A stretch of 16,278 nt of DNA from Rhodococcus sp. IITR03 (lineage in GTDB: Bacteria > Actinomycetota > Actinomycetes > Mycobacteriales > Mycobacteriaceae). The notes under the pieces are model-generated. The model did no database searches. It was given only the letters and a program-made list of their open reading frames with translations, and was not told the origin of the DNA. The stretch spans positions 1-16,278 of the forward strand of contig LATQ01000237.1 of NCBI GenBank assembly GCA_001017865.1, written 5' to 3'. Below, one piece after another: positions 9,386 to 16,278 of the stretch (within the stretch, counting starts at the first letter, position 1; each line of letters opens with the position of its first letter). Made by a program: the position numbers and the translations under genes.

Positions 9386-9832
9386 ATGCCCCGACTCAAC
9401 GAACAACCCCACCCGGGTCTCGAAGCCAACCTCGGCGACCTGGTACAGAATCTGCCGTTCAACGAACGAATCCCCCGCCGCTCCGGCGAGGTCGCCTTCG
9501 ATCAGGCCTGGGAGATCCGCGCCTTCAGCATTGCCACCGCATTGCATGGCCAGGGCCGATTCGAATGGGACGAATTCCAGTCCCGCCTGATCGAGTCGAT
9601 CAAACAGTGGGAAGCCGAACACGCCACCACCGAGCAGTGGAGTTACTACGAGCGTTGGATGCTCGCACTCGAAGAGCTGCTGCACGACAAGGGATTTGTC
9701 GCAGGCGAGGAACTCGCGCACCGTACCGAGCAGGTGCTGGCAACGCCCGCCGGCGCCCATCACCAGCACGCCGTGCGTGATCCCATCGCCGTGCACGCCA
9801 TCGGCACACCCACCACTGACTCCGACGGGTAG
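9386..9832 (+). CDS. nhlE: NhlE, nitrile hydratase maturation protein (beta-like self-subunit-swapping chaperone)
   Basis: A 148-aa protein resembling the N-terminal half of the beta subunit: AFDQAWEIRAFSIATALHG, GRFEWDEFQSRLIESIKQWE and WSYYERWMLALEELL. In J1, NhlE forms a complex with the alpha subunit (alpha-e2), supports cobalt insertion and Cys oxidation, and then the alpha subunit is exchanged into the apo enzyme (self-subunit swapping). The frame is intact. ATG starts one base after the nhlA stop, so translation is coupled. The C-terminus is rich in His, Ala and Thr and is probably flexible. Confidence 0.95.
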   Translation: MPRLNEQPHPGLEANLGDLVQNLPFNERIPRRSGEVAFDQAWEIRAFSIATALHGQGRFEWDEFQSRLIESIKQWEAEHATTEQWSYYERWMLALEELLHDKGFVAGEELAHRTEQVLATPAGAHHQHAVRDPIAVHAIGTPTTDSDG

Positions 9833-10110
9833 CCGGAACCTCGTCGCCGCGAACCCAGCGGGTTCACCAACGTCGAGTCGCTCCCGGAAGCGCGCCCCGT
9901 GTAACGACGACTGTTGGTGCGAACCCCGAACGCCGCGACATCAGTATCTTCCCGGTCTTCAGACCCGGCTCCACCGCGGACCTACGGAGCGTCACCGGTA
10001 CCGCGGCTCGAATCGGGCCGGATCATCCCCGCACCGCACCCGCGGCACCCCGAACATTTCAGTCTCAGGCGTATCCGAAAAACGCTGCGAATCATCTGAA
10101 GGACAAGCGT
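9833..10110. other. 278-bp spacer between nhlE and nhlF
   Basis: It holds two small hairpins, GAACCC-AGC-GGGTTC (9851-9865) and GGTCT-TC-AGACC (9954-9965), and then the GAAGGA ribosome binding site of nhlF. No promoter stands out. I looked for a cobalamin riboswitch, expected before some cobalt transporters, and found none of its conserved box. Confidence 0.4.
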
Positions 10111-11169
10111 TTGACCAGCACCACCATTACACCGCACCACATAGGTGGTGCCTGGACTCGAACCGAGCGTCGACGGTTGGCGTCCGTTGTCGGTGCCATC
10201 GTGATCCTGCACGTCTTGGGCGTGGCGCTGTACTTGGGATACTCGGGCAACCCGGCAGCGGCCGGGGGCCTCGCCGGATCCGGTGTGCTCGCCTACGTGC
10301 TCGGCGTTCGTCACGCATTCGACGCCGACCACATCGCGGCAATCGACGACACGACACGCCTGATGCTGCTACGGGGACGCCGTCCCGTCGGAGTCGGATT
10401 CTTCTTCGCGATGGGACACTCGACCGTCGTCGTTGTCCTTGCCCTCGTCGTGGCACTGGGCGCGAGTGCCCTGACCACGACCGAACTCGAAGGAGTACAG
10501 AAAATCGGCGGGTTGGTCGCCACCGTCGTCGCCGTCACCTTCCTGTTGATCGTTGCAGGACTCAACAGTGTGGTCCTGCGCAATCTGCTTTGCCTGTCCC
10601 GACAGGTACGCGCCGGATCGGACATCACCGGCGATCTCGAGAGCAGACTCAGTGAGCGCGGGCTGTTCACCCGCCTACTGGGCAACCGCTGGCGCGGACT
10701 GGTTCGATCGTCCTGGCACATGTACCCCGTCGGCCTGTTGATGGGACTGGGGCTCGAGACCGCCTCCGAGGTCACCCTGCTCACCCTCACCGCCTCGGCA
10801 GCCACCGGGGGCACATTGTCGATAGCCGCTGTGCTCAGCCTCCCGTTACTCTTCGCCGCGGGGATGAGCACGTTCGACACAGCGGACTCCTTGTTCATGA
10901 CCCGCGCATACTCGTGGTCGTACCAGGACCCCCAGCGTCGACTGAACTTCAACATTGCGACGACCGGCGCCACCGTGATCATCGGCCTCTTCGTAGCCGG
11001 CATCTACGTATGTGCACTACTGGCACACCTGCCCATGTTCGCTGCGCTGTCCCCGATCGGTGACATCTCCGAAAACTTCGAATTCCTCGGCTACGCCGTC
11101 GCAGCCGCCTTCATCCTCACCTGGACAGGCGCGTTGCTGTTCAATCACCTGAAACCTCAACGGAACTGA
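10111..11169 (+). CDS. nhlF: NhlF, cobalt permease of the NiCoT family
   Basis: A 352-aa integral membrane protein that imports cobalt for the nitrile hydratase. The NiCoT signature in helix II is clear: RHAFDADHI, giving His68-X4-Asp73-His74. Further family motifs are FFAMGHSTVV, MGLGLETASEV and AGMSTFDTADSLFM. About eight hydrophobic helices are visible, with a cytoplasmic loop near residues 165-200. The start is TTG 10111, 6-7 bases after GAAGGA. The length matches my memory of J1 NhlF. No frame break is present. In J1 it lies between the L-NHase genes and the amidase gene, exactly as here. Confidence 0.96.
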   Translation: MTSTTITPHHIGGAWTRTERRRLASVVGAIVILHVLGVALYLGYSGNPAAAGGLAGSGVLAYVLGVRHAFDADHIAAIDDTTRLMLLRGRRPVGVGFFFAMGHSTVVVVLALVVALGASALTTTELEGVQKIGGLVATVVAVTFLLIVAGLNSVVLRNLLCLSRQVRAGSDITGDLESRLSERGLFTRLLGNRWRGLVRSSWHMYPVGLLMGLGLETASEVTLLTLTASAATGGTLSIAAVLSLPLLFAAGMSTFDTADSLFMTRAYSWSYQDPQRRLNFNIATTGATVIIGLFVAGIYVCALLAHLPMFAALSPIGDISENFEFLGYAVAAAFILTWTGALLFNHLKPQRN

Positions 11170-11295
11170 AGGCGCCCACGATCACATCAGCCACCGAGAT
11201 ACCCATAACGCTGACGGACACTTACGACACAGCGCACCGAGCGATCCCTCCCTCCCCCACTCGATGATGCTGTACACATATTCGAAGGGAACCTC

Positions 11296-12842
11296 ATGTC
11301 TTCGTTGACTCCCCCCAATTCCAACCAAATGTCGGCCCTGAACAACCACTTCCGATTCGGACTGACGACGCCGGAACTCGAAGAGTTCGCACCGGCCCTC
11401 GAAGCGACGCTCGCGTCCTCCGAAACCGTCGAACGCCTCTACGAGCGCACCGCGCCCGAGCCGCCTCAGCGGTCATGGACCTCACCCACGGCGGACGAGA
11501 ACCCGCTGAGCGCCTGGTACGTCACCACCTCGATCAGCGAAACCGACGAAGGCCCCCTCGCCGGGCGAACGGTCGCCGTGAAAGACAACGTCGCAGTCGC
11601 CGGCGTGCCGATGATGAACGGCTCCCGAACCGTCGAGGGCTTCACCCCACGCTACGACGCCACCGTCGTACGCCGCCTGCTCGACGCCGGCGCAACCATC
11701 ACCGGCAAAGCGGTGTGCGAAGATCTCTGCTTCTCCGGCGCCAGCTTCACTTCCCACCCCCAGCCGGTCCGCAACCCCTGGGACGAAAGCCGCATCACCG
11801 GCGGCTCGTCCAGCGGCAGCGGCGCCCTGGTCGCCAGCGGCAGGTGGATATGGCAGTCGGCGGCGACCAGGGCGGTTCGATCCGCATCCCCGCCGCGTTC
11901 TGCGGCATCGTCGGACACAAACCCACCCACGGACTGGTCCCCTATACGGGAGCATTTCCCATCGAGCGAACCATCGACCACCTCGGTCCGATGACGCGCA
12001 CGGTCAGCGACGCCGCCGCAATGCTCACCGTCCTCGCCGGCACCGACGGCCTCGATCCCCGACAGACCCACCGGATCGAACCGGTGGACTACCTCGCGGC
12101 GCTGGCCGAACCCGCATCGGGTCTGCGCGTGGGTGTGGTCACCGAAGGCTTCGACACCCCTGTCTCCGACGCTGCCGTCGACAATGCCGTCCGCACCGCC
12201 ATCGACGTACTGCGCTCGTCCGGACTTACCGTCGAAGAAGTCTCGATCCCCTGGCACCTCGATGCAATGGCCGTCTGGAACGTGATCGCCACCGAGGGAG
12301 CGGCCTACCAGATGCTCGACGGCAATGCCTACGGCATGAACACTGATGGCTTCTACGATCCCGAACTGATCGCCCACTTCTCCCGTCAACGACTCGAGCA
12401 CGGTCACCAACTGTCGAAGACAGTCAAACTCGTCGGGATGTCCGGGCGCTACACACTGGAAGTAGGCGGCGGCAAGTACTACGCCATGGCCCGCCAACTC
12501 GTCCCCGAAGTCCGCGCCGCCTACGACGCCGCCTTGGCGCGGTACGACGTGCTGGTGATGCCCACCCTCCCCTACACCGCCACCAAGATCCCGACCACGG
12601 ACATTCCGTTGGCCGACTATCTGGACACCGCACTGTCGATGATCATCAACACCGCACCATTCGACGTCACCGGTCACCCCGCCTGCAGTGTCCCCGCTGA
12701 CCTGGTCCACGGGCTTCCCACCGGAATGATGATCATCGGCAGGCATTTCGACGACGCGACAGTGCTGCGCGTCGCCCATCTCTACGAACATGCAGTGGGC
12801 AACTATCCTGTCCCGCCGGCTGCAGCCGGCACCCTGACATAA
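11296..12842 (+). CDS. amdA: Aliphatic/aromatic amidase, amidase-signature family (frame break near 11841)
   Basis: Hydrolyses the amide made by the hydratase to the carboxylic acid and ammonia. Repaired length is 515 aa. The Ser-cisSer-Lys triad is complete: Lys96 in AVKDN, Ser171 in GGSSSGSG and Ser195 in GGDQGGSIRIPA. The frame breaks exactly inside the signature, at 11841, where GGCC is read as GGC (ALVASGQVDMAVGG when repaired). The ATG follows GAAGGGAA. The 126-bp gap after nhlF has no terminator, and TACACAT near 11273 is a possible weak -10, so the gene may be read both from the operon and by itself. A strong terminator follows. The sequence looks like J1 AmdA from memory. Confidence 0.95.
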
Positions 12843-12848
12843 CCCATT

Positions 12849-12895
12849 CGCCCGACCGTACGAGACCACACGCTGCGAACTCGTACGGTCGGGCG
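12849..12895 (+). terminator. Operon terminator after amdA
   Basis: A perfect 16-bp stem (CGCCCGACCGTACGAG / CTCGTACGGTCGGGCG) with a 15-nt loop begins 6 bp after the amdA stop. No T-run follows, as is common for actinobacterial terminators. It marks the end of the nitrile cluster. Confidence 0.88.
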
Positions 12896-13032
12896 GAACC
12901 GGTGACTGTCGGACACCTCCCTCCTCGACCCGGACGCGCATTCGGGGAGTGAGGACACCCAGCTCACCGTACGCCCTTGCTCTGGACGGACTTTCCCGAG
13001 AAAGGGCGCCATTGCCGAACGAAGGACTCCGC

Positions 13033-13368
13033 ATGCAATCTTGCGAAGAACGCGTAGAGAACAGCATCCTGATGCTGCGCCCGATCGGCGTGCTGCGCGG
13101 CGCCTCGTCCGCTCGGCTGCGGCAGCGCCTGGACCGAGCCCTGGCCGACAATACCGATGTCGTCGTCGATCTCGGGAGCGTGCCCAGTGTAGATTCCACC
13201 GGTCTCGGTGTGATGATCCATGCCACCACGACGGCCCGGACGCACTGTCGTTCCCTGACATTCGCCGCGCCCAGCGCCCGGGTGAAGGCGATGATCGAAC
13301 GGACCCGCTTACAGTCGGTAATCACACTGTCGTCGTCGGTCGAGGCTGCTATGGAACGCATCCGATGA
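13033..13368 (+). CDS. STAS-domain anti-sigma factor antagonist
   Basis: A 111-aa single STAS domain of the SpoIIAA/RsbV type. The phosphorylation loop is VDSTGLGVM with Ser55 or Thr56 as the likely site. The first strand region is SILMLRPIGVLRG, and VVVDLGSVPSV leads into the loop. Such proteins bind an anti-sigma factor kinase when dephosphorylated and release the sigma factor. I chose ATG 13033 because GAAGGA lies 7 bases upstream. The frame is open back to 12949, but that would add a non-conserved tail. No anti-sigma or sigma gene is adjacent in this window. The gene is unbroken. Confidence 0.85.
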   Translation: MQSCEERVENSILMLRPIGVLRGASSARLRQRLDRALADNTDVVVDLGSVPSVDSTGLGVMIHATTTARTHCRSLTFAAPSARVKAMIERTRLQSVITLSSSVEAAMERIR

Positions 13369-13484
13369 TCCGCCACGCTCGAGCAGACACAGACACAGAC
13401 ACCGACACAGACACAGACACACACCGCTGCAGATCCGCCGGACCACGGCCACCTCTGCACTCCATCCAAATCATGGAACCTTGA
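13365..13484 (+). CDS. Possible 39-aa ORF with an Asp-Thr repeat, coupled to the STAS gene
   Basis: ATGA at 13365-13368 overlaps the STAS stop codon, the classic coupling arrangement. The frame then encodes six Asp-Thr pairs from the CAGACA repeat and ends at TGA 13482-13484. The repeat makes this composition unavoidable, so it may be non-coding. Confidence 0.2.
   Translation: MIRHARADTDTDTDTDTDTHRCRSAGPRPPLHSIQIMEP
13384..13419 (+). repeat. Six tandem copies of the hexamer CAGACA
   Basis: Six head-to-tail units, five exact and one (13402-13407) with A changed to C at position 2, lie 15 bp after the STAS stop. A partial seventh (CACACC) follows. Tandem hexamers like this can vary in copy number by slippage. 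Confidence 0.85.
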
Positions 13485-13493
13485 GCGAAACCC

Positions 13494-13661
13494 ATGTTCT
13501 CGAAAGACGCCTCTGGGCAGTTCACGTCGACAACTGTCACCGGTGCACCCGCGCCGACGCAGCTTGCCGATCGCGCGCGTTCGGCCGACGCAACGGTCGC
13601 TACCCCCACGCTCACCCGTCGAGTCGGGAAGGCTGGAAACCTGGGACAGGCACCGATATGA
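13494..13661 (+). CDS. Possible 55-aa ORF overlapping the lipoprotein start
   Basis: It runs from ATG 13494 to TGA 13661. The stop overlaps the downstream ATG as ATGA. The composition is Thr/Ala-rich (FTSTTVTGAPAPTQLADRAR) with no recognised domain. The ribosome binding site is poor (GAGCGAAA). Coupling to the next gene is the main support. Confidence 0.3.
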   Translation: MFSKDASGQFTSTTVTGAPAPTQLADRARSADATVATPTLTRRVGKAGNLGQAPI

Positions 13662-14754
13662 CCTGGATACGACTCGTCTGCATGTCGGCGATACTCCTGG
13701 TCGTCACCCTCGCAAGCGCGTGCACCATCCCGGACCGGTGCAGCATCGCCAGGTGAGGACACAGGTGCGCCGACCTCCACCCCGTGGGTCTCGTATGCTC
13801 ATCCGCTGCGGGTGACCACCACCGGCGGTATTTTGCACCTCGACGGTCAACCCTGGTGGCCCACCGGCTTCAATGCCTATCAACTGGCTACGGATTGGAC
13901 GGTCAACGCCGGTTGCGGAGCGATGGTGGATCTGGACTCCTACTTCTCGTCTCGCCAACCGGGGACAGTGACCCGATTCAACGCCTTTCAGAATCTGGCC
14001 GTGGACAAGCGCAACGGCAAGCTGAACTTCGAACCGATCGATGCGGTGTTCGCGGCCGCCGAACGGCACCGACAGTTACTCATCCCGGTGCTCGCCGCCC
14101 AGGACGGCGCCTGTGAGGACGAGCAATACAAAACGCGCGAGTGGTATCTCGGCGGATGGAAAGAACCCACCGACATGCCGCTGAGCTACAACGAGTGGGT
14201 TGCTGCCGCCGTCGATCGCTGGGCCGGATCACCTTCGATCGCTGCATGGGAACTACTCGGCGAACCCGAGGTCGGCGTCTGCACCACCCCCGACTGCGAC
14301 CTGCACCAACGTCGGTGCCCGGAAGACTCGTCGCAGGTGCTGCGCGACTGGGTCGATGCGGCCGGGGCGGTGGCTCGTGCGCACGATCAGAGACACCTGC
14401 TCACGCTCGGTCTACTCGGGGGCGAGCAGTGCGGTCTCGCCGACGGTGGTTATGCCTGGTCGCTGCCTCGCCCTATCTCGACGTGGTTCAGTACCACGAC
14501 TACGACGATGCGTCATTCCTCCCACTGCGACTCGAACAAACCGAAAAACCTGTGCTCGTTGCCGAGTTCGGGATCCGCGCTGGAAGCTGCCTACCCCTGA
14601 CCGAACGCGCCACCCGCGTCGGTGCCCAGATCGATCGGTATCACACGATGGCACTGCCGGGGCGCTGTTGTGGGCCTTCGTACCGGATCCTCGACCACAG
14701 GAATGCACGTACGACATCGGCCCCTTCGACCCCATCCACGGCTTGCCCAGATGA
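13658..14754 (+). CDS. Secreted lipoprotein with GH5-like (clan GH-A) glycoside hydrolase domain (three frame breaks)
   Basis: Predicted exported hydrolase of beta-linked polysaccharide, resembling cellulases and mannanases of family 5. The N-terminus has a signal peptide (ILLVVTLAS) ending in a lipobox-like ASAC. After a Gly/Ser/Pro/Thr-rich linker comes the barrel: ILHLDGQPWWPTGFNAYQL, PVLAAQDGACEDEQY, the acid/base Glu in WELLGEPEVG (codon at 14262), YLDVVQYHDYDD, the nucleophile Glu in VLVAEFGIR (codon at 14564), and LLWAFVPDP. Frame breaks: about 13722-13731 (net two bases missing or one extra, in the linker), 14457-14459 (TGGG read as TGG) and 14647 (GG read as G). Repaired length is about 366 aa. 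Both catalytic glutamates are present, so it is probably active. The start ATG overlaps the stop of a small upstream ORF. Confidence 0.75.
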
Positions 14755-14760
14755 GATAGG

Positions 14761-14783
14761 GACGCGCCCTGGGCCGGCGCGTC
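14761..14783 (+). terminator. Terminator after the GH5-like gene
   Basis: A perfect 8-bp GC-rich stem (GACGCGCC / GGCGCGTC) with a 7-nt loop lies 6 bases after the TGA at 14752-14754. No T-run follows. Confidence 0.7.
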
Positions 14784-14976
14784 GGGGTGACAGTCGTCTC
14801 GGAGGCCACGGAACCGATTGCTCGGGCCAGCTTCCGCCACACTCACCCATGGTGAAGGTGATGAGTACCTGTCGTCCGCGGATGCCGGTATTCTGTGTCC
14901 GGGCTCGACGCCCCACCGCGTGACGTTGTCTTCCCTCATTGCACGAATCGAACGCGATTCCGAAATTGTTTGTGCA

Positions 14977-15310
14977 CTAGTACTTCTGATTGAAGTCGAT
15001 TAGGTCGTATCGGGAGGCACCGTCGGTGCCCGCTGAGATTGTCGAGGCGGACACCGACGGCTCCCGTACCTGTCGCCGACAGGGGGCGGCGACGGTTCGT
15101 CGCAGAGCGACGAAACGGGGTTCTCGTTCTCGGTACTGCGCAGCGACTCGGACGTAGTCGCGTAGCAACTCGGAACAGCAGGGGCGAGGTTCCAAGCACG
15201 GAGAACAGAATGTTGAAACAAGGCCCCGTCCTCCCCGATAGGGCGACTCGCTCCAACACCAAAAGACTAGCGAAAAACTCGCCGTAACAGCAAATTACAT
15301 GGCTTTTCAT
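14977..15310 (-). other. Possible frame-broken minus-strand coding segment
   Basis: The frame ending at TAG 14979-14977 reads ELLRDYVRVAAQYREREP upstream and GASRYDLIDFNQKY at the end. If one base is restored near 15180 it joins an upstream frame reading GALFQHSVLRAWNLAPAVP. An ATG near 15310 opens a third frame (MKSHVICCYGEFF). The pieces look like one protein broken by base losses, but I cannot name it. The overlapping hairpins (15016-15161) argue for a structured or non-coding role instead. Confidence 0.25.
15016..15161. repeat. Run of four consecutive inverted repeats
   Basis: Within 146 bp lie the 15-bp palindrome GGCACCG-T-CGGTGCC (15016-15030), whose core also pairs with CACCGACGG at 15052-15060; GTCGCCG / CGGCGAC (15072-15093); TTCGTCGC-AGA-GCGACGAA (15096-15114); and GCGACT / AGTCGC (15143-15161). 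All stems are perfect. This could be a structured RNA, a multi-site operator or a terminator region. Confidence 0.45.
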
Positions 15311-15633
15311 CCGTCCCGACAATGCATCGTCGGAGCACCCGACCATGGGCACCGGTGACATCCTGTCCCGTTCCCATCTCCCGACAGACCGGATCTTCTT
15401 GTCAACGCCGCCGACGAACGACTCCACCCCCCTGAGGCCGGCGCCGAGCACACTCCCACAACCGTGGGTTCCGGTCGGACAGATACGGACGAGTTCCGAA
15501 CGCCCGGATCAATGCCACACAGCCGACTCCACTGTCCCCGAACCCTGCCCGGCCACGAAACCCACTGGTAGCTAGGCAACTCGTGGTCACGCGCAGGAAC
15601 CTGTGATATACACATACAGTTCACGGAGCATTG

Positions 15634-15972
15634 ATGGTCGACAGCAGGGGCCACACTGCCAACCAACAGCTTTCGTGACGCACCAGCGTCGTTCCAGGGG
15701 AACACGGCGCGAACGGACGCGCGCAGACGCACGGCCTCGCCGACGATGCCAACGCACACCTCCCACTGTTCACTTCCGCCGACTCCGCCGGACCGATCGA
15801 CTGGAATGGCATCGGCCGAAACGGCCCTGGTCCTGCAGAGGAGATGGAACGCTGCACGATGAATAGCATCGTGTTCCGCCACCGTGCGGATCGACAGGCC
15901 CTCAAGACGCCGGTGAACACACTGGACAAGGTGCGCCCGCACCGAAGACATGTCCAGAAGTTCCCGGTGTAG
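15634..15972 (+). other. Possible plus-strand small gene interrupted by one TGA
   Basis: ATG 15634 follows a good GGAG site (15625-15628). The frame stops at TGA 15676-15678 after 14 codons, then stays open for 97 codons to TAG 15972, with a coding-like middle (LADDANAHLPLFTSADSAG, PIDWNGIGRNGPGPAEEMER). High third-position GC supports coding. A base error at the TGA would give a 112-aa protein. The product is not recognised. Confidence 0.25.
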
Positions 15973-16051
15973 CGTTCTGGGACACTCCGAACCGGTGTCA
16001 CCTCGTTTGCATAGAGTCCGTTCTCGCCGTGAGGTCTTCGGAGGTGGATGT

Positions 16052-16278
16052 GTGGTAACCGACCGGTTCCGTGAGCAAGCAGAAGAACACGGTTCCGATA
16101 GCTGTGAGAATCTCATACCGAAAATGCGGCCGGAGATCGAACAGTCCTGGCGCCGCTGCCTCGCAATGGGAGTGACACCCGACAGTTCTCCACTGCGCTA
16201 TATCGACGACGCACCCACCGATCCGAAGCTTGTGCGTGCGGCGCGGCCGGTCCTGGATCGGTTGGCCGATCAACTCGC
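16052..16278 (+). CDS. AcoR-like GAF-domain transcriptional regulator, N-terminal part (runs off the window)
   Basis: The first 75 codons are present. The segment RPEIEQSWRRCLAMGVTPD followed by LVRAARPVLDRLADQL is the conserved opening of GAF-containing Fis-type regulators related to AcoR, common in Rhodococcus and Mycobacterium. The rest, expected to hold the GAF sensor, sometimes an AAA+ domain, and a Fis-type helix-turn-helix, is beyond the window. GTG 16052 is chosen because GGAGG (16040-16044) lies 7 bases before it. What it regulates is probably encoded to the right. Confidence 0.8.
   Translation, partial: MVTDRFREQAEEHGSDSCENLIPKMRPEIEQSWRRCLAMGVTPDSSPLRYIDDAPTDPKLVRAARPVLDRLADQL

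Larger units (their letters stand above)
14784..16039. other. About 1.25 kb without a firm gene
   Basis: Between the GH5-like terminator and the GAF regulator no family is recognised on either strand. The stretch contains a run of hairpins at 15016-15161, two weak coding candidates (listed separately), and AT-richer patches near 14960-15000 and 15600-15620. A long minus-strand open frame (15307-16116) has no recognisable content and overlaps the regulator start, so I do not call it. Confidence 0.5.

Noticed and set aside
9833..10110. Cobalamin riboswitch before the cobalt permease
   Set aside because: The conserved B12-box sequence and surrounding stems are not present.
8021..12842. Calling nhlB, nhlA and amdA pseudogenes because of frame breaks
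   Set aside because: Each is repaired by restoring one or two bases, and active-site residues and full family lengths are then intact.
13384..13425. CRISPR-like repeat
   Set aside because: The hexamers are directly tandem with no spacers and no cas genes are nearby.
11652..13469. A 605-codon minus-strand open frame opposite the amidase and STAS genes
   Set aside because: It is antisense to well-identified genes and its length follows from high third-position GC. Its content is low-complexity and it shows no domain.
15307..16116. A 269-codon minus-strand open frame
   Set aside because: No recognisable motif, Arg/Ser/Cys-rich as expected for a chance frame, and it overlaps the ribosome binding site and start of the GAF regulator.

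Overview
The window is high-GC DNA with actinobacterial signals: TAGGGT-type -10 boxes, GTG and TTG starts, and hairpin terminators without a U-tract. The central block has the gene order and, as far as I can recall the proteins, nearly the sequences of the low-molecular-mass cobalt nitrile hydratase (L-NHase) cluster of Rhodococcus rhodochrous J1. The source is therefore most likely R. rhodochrous or a close relative. No mobile element, CRISPR array, rRNA or tRNA was recognised.

Layout. (1) 214-2664, plus strand: a succinate-semialdehyde-type aldehyde dehydrogenase and a CitE-like (HpcH/HpaI aldolase) protein. (2) 2665-3365: no firm gene, but several strong inverted repeats and weak minus-strand coding signals. 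(3) 3366-5238, minus strand: thiC with its promoter and a clear TPP riboswitch. (4) 5372-7139, plus strand: the regulators nhlD (ArsR type) and nhlC (AmiC-like amide sensor with an N-terminal SRPBCC domain). (5) 7140-8020: a long spacer holding the nhlB promoter, a 25-bp operator-like dyad, further dyads and a possible minus-strand coding segment. (6) 8021-12842, plus strand: nhlB (beta), nhlA (alpha), nhlE (maturation partner), nhlF (cobalt permease) and amdA (amidase), closed by a 16-bp perfect terminator hairpin. (7) 13033-14754: a STAS anti-anti-sigma factor, two tiny coupled ORFs with a CAGACA repeat, and a GH5-like lipoprotein. (8) 14755-16051: mostly unassigned, with a run of hairpins. 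(9) 16052-end: the start of an AcoR-like GAF regulator.

How the core works: NhlF imports cobalt; NhlE carries the alpha subunit for cobalt insertion and then exchanges with NhlB; NhlBA hydrates nitriles to amides; AmdA hydrolyses amides to acids; and NhlC with NhlD is expected to sense the amide and control the operon.

Quality warning: most long genes here contain one to three reading-frame breaks. Nearly all are repaired by restoring one base, usually in a short C/G run, and the repaired proteins have exactly the expected family lengths. I read these as deletion errors in the sequence rather than pseudogenes, and give each repaired gene as one CDS.
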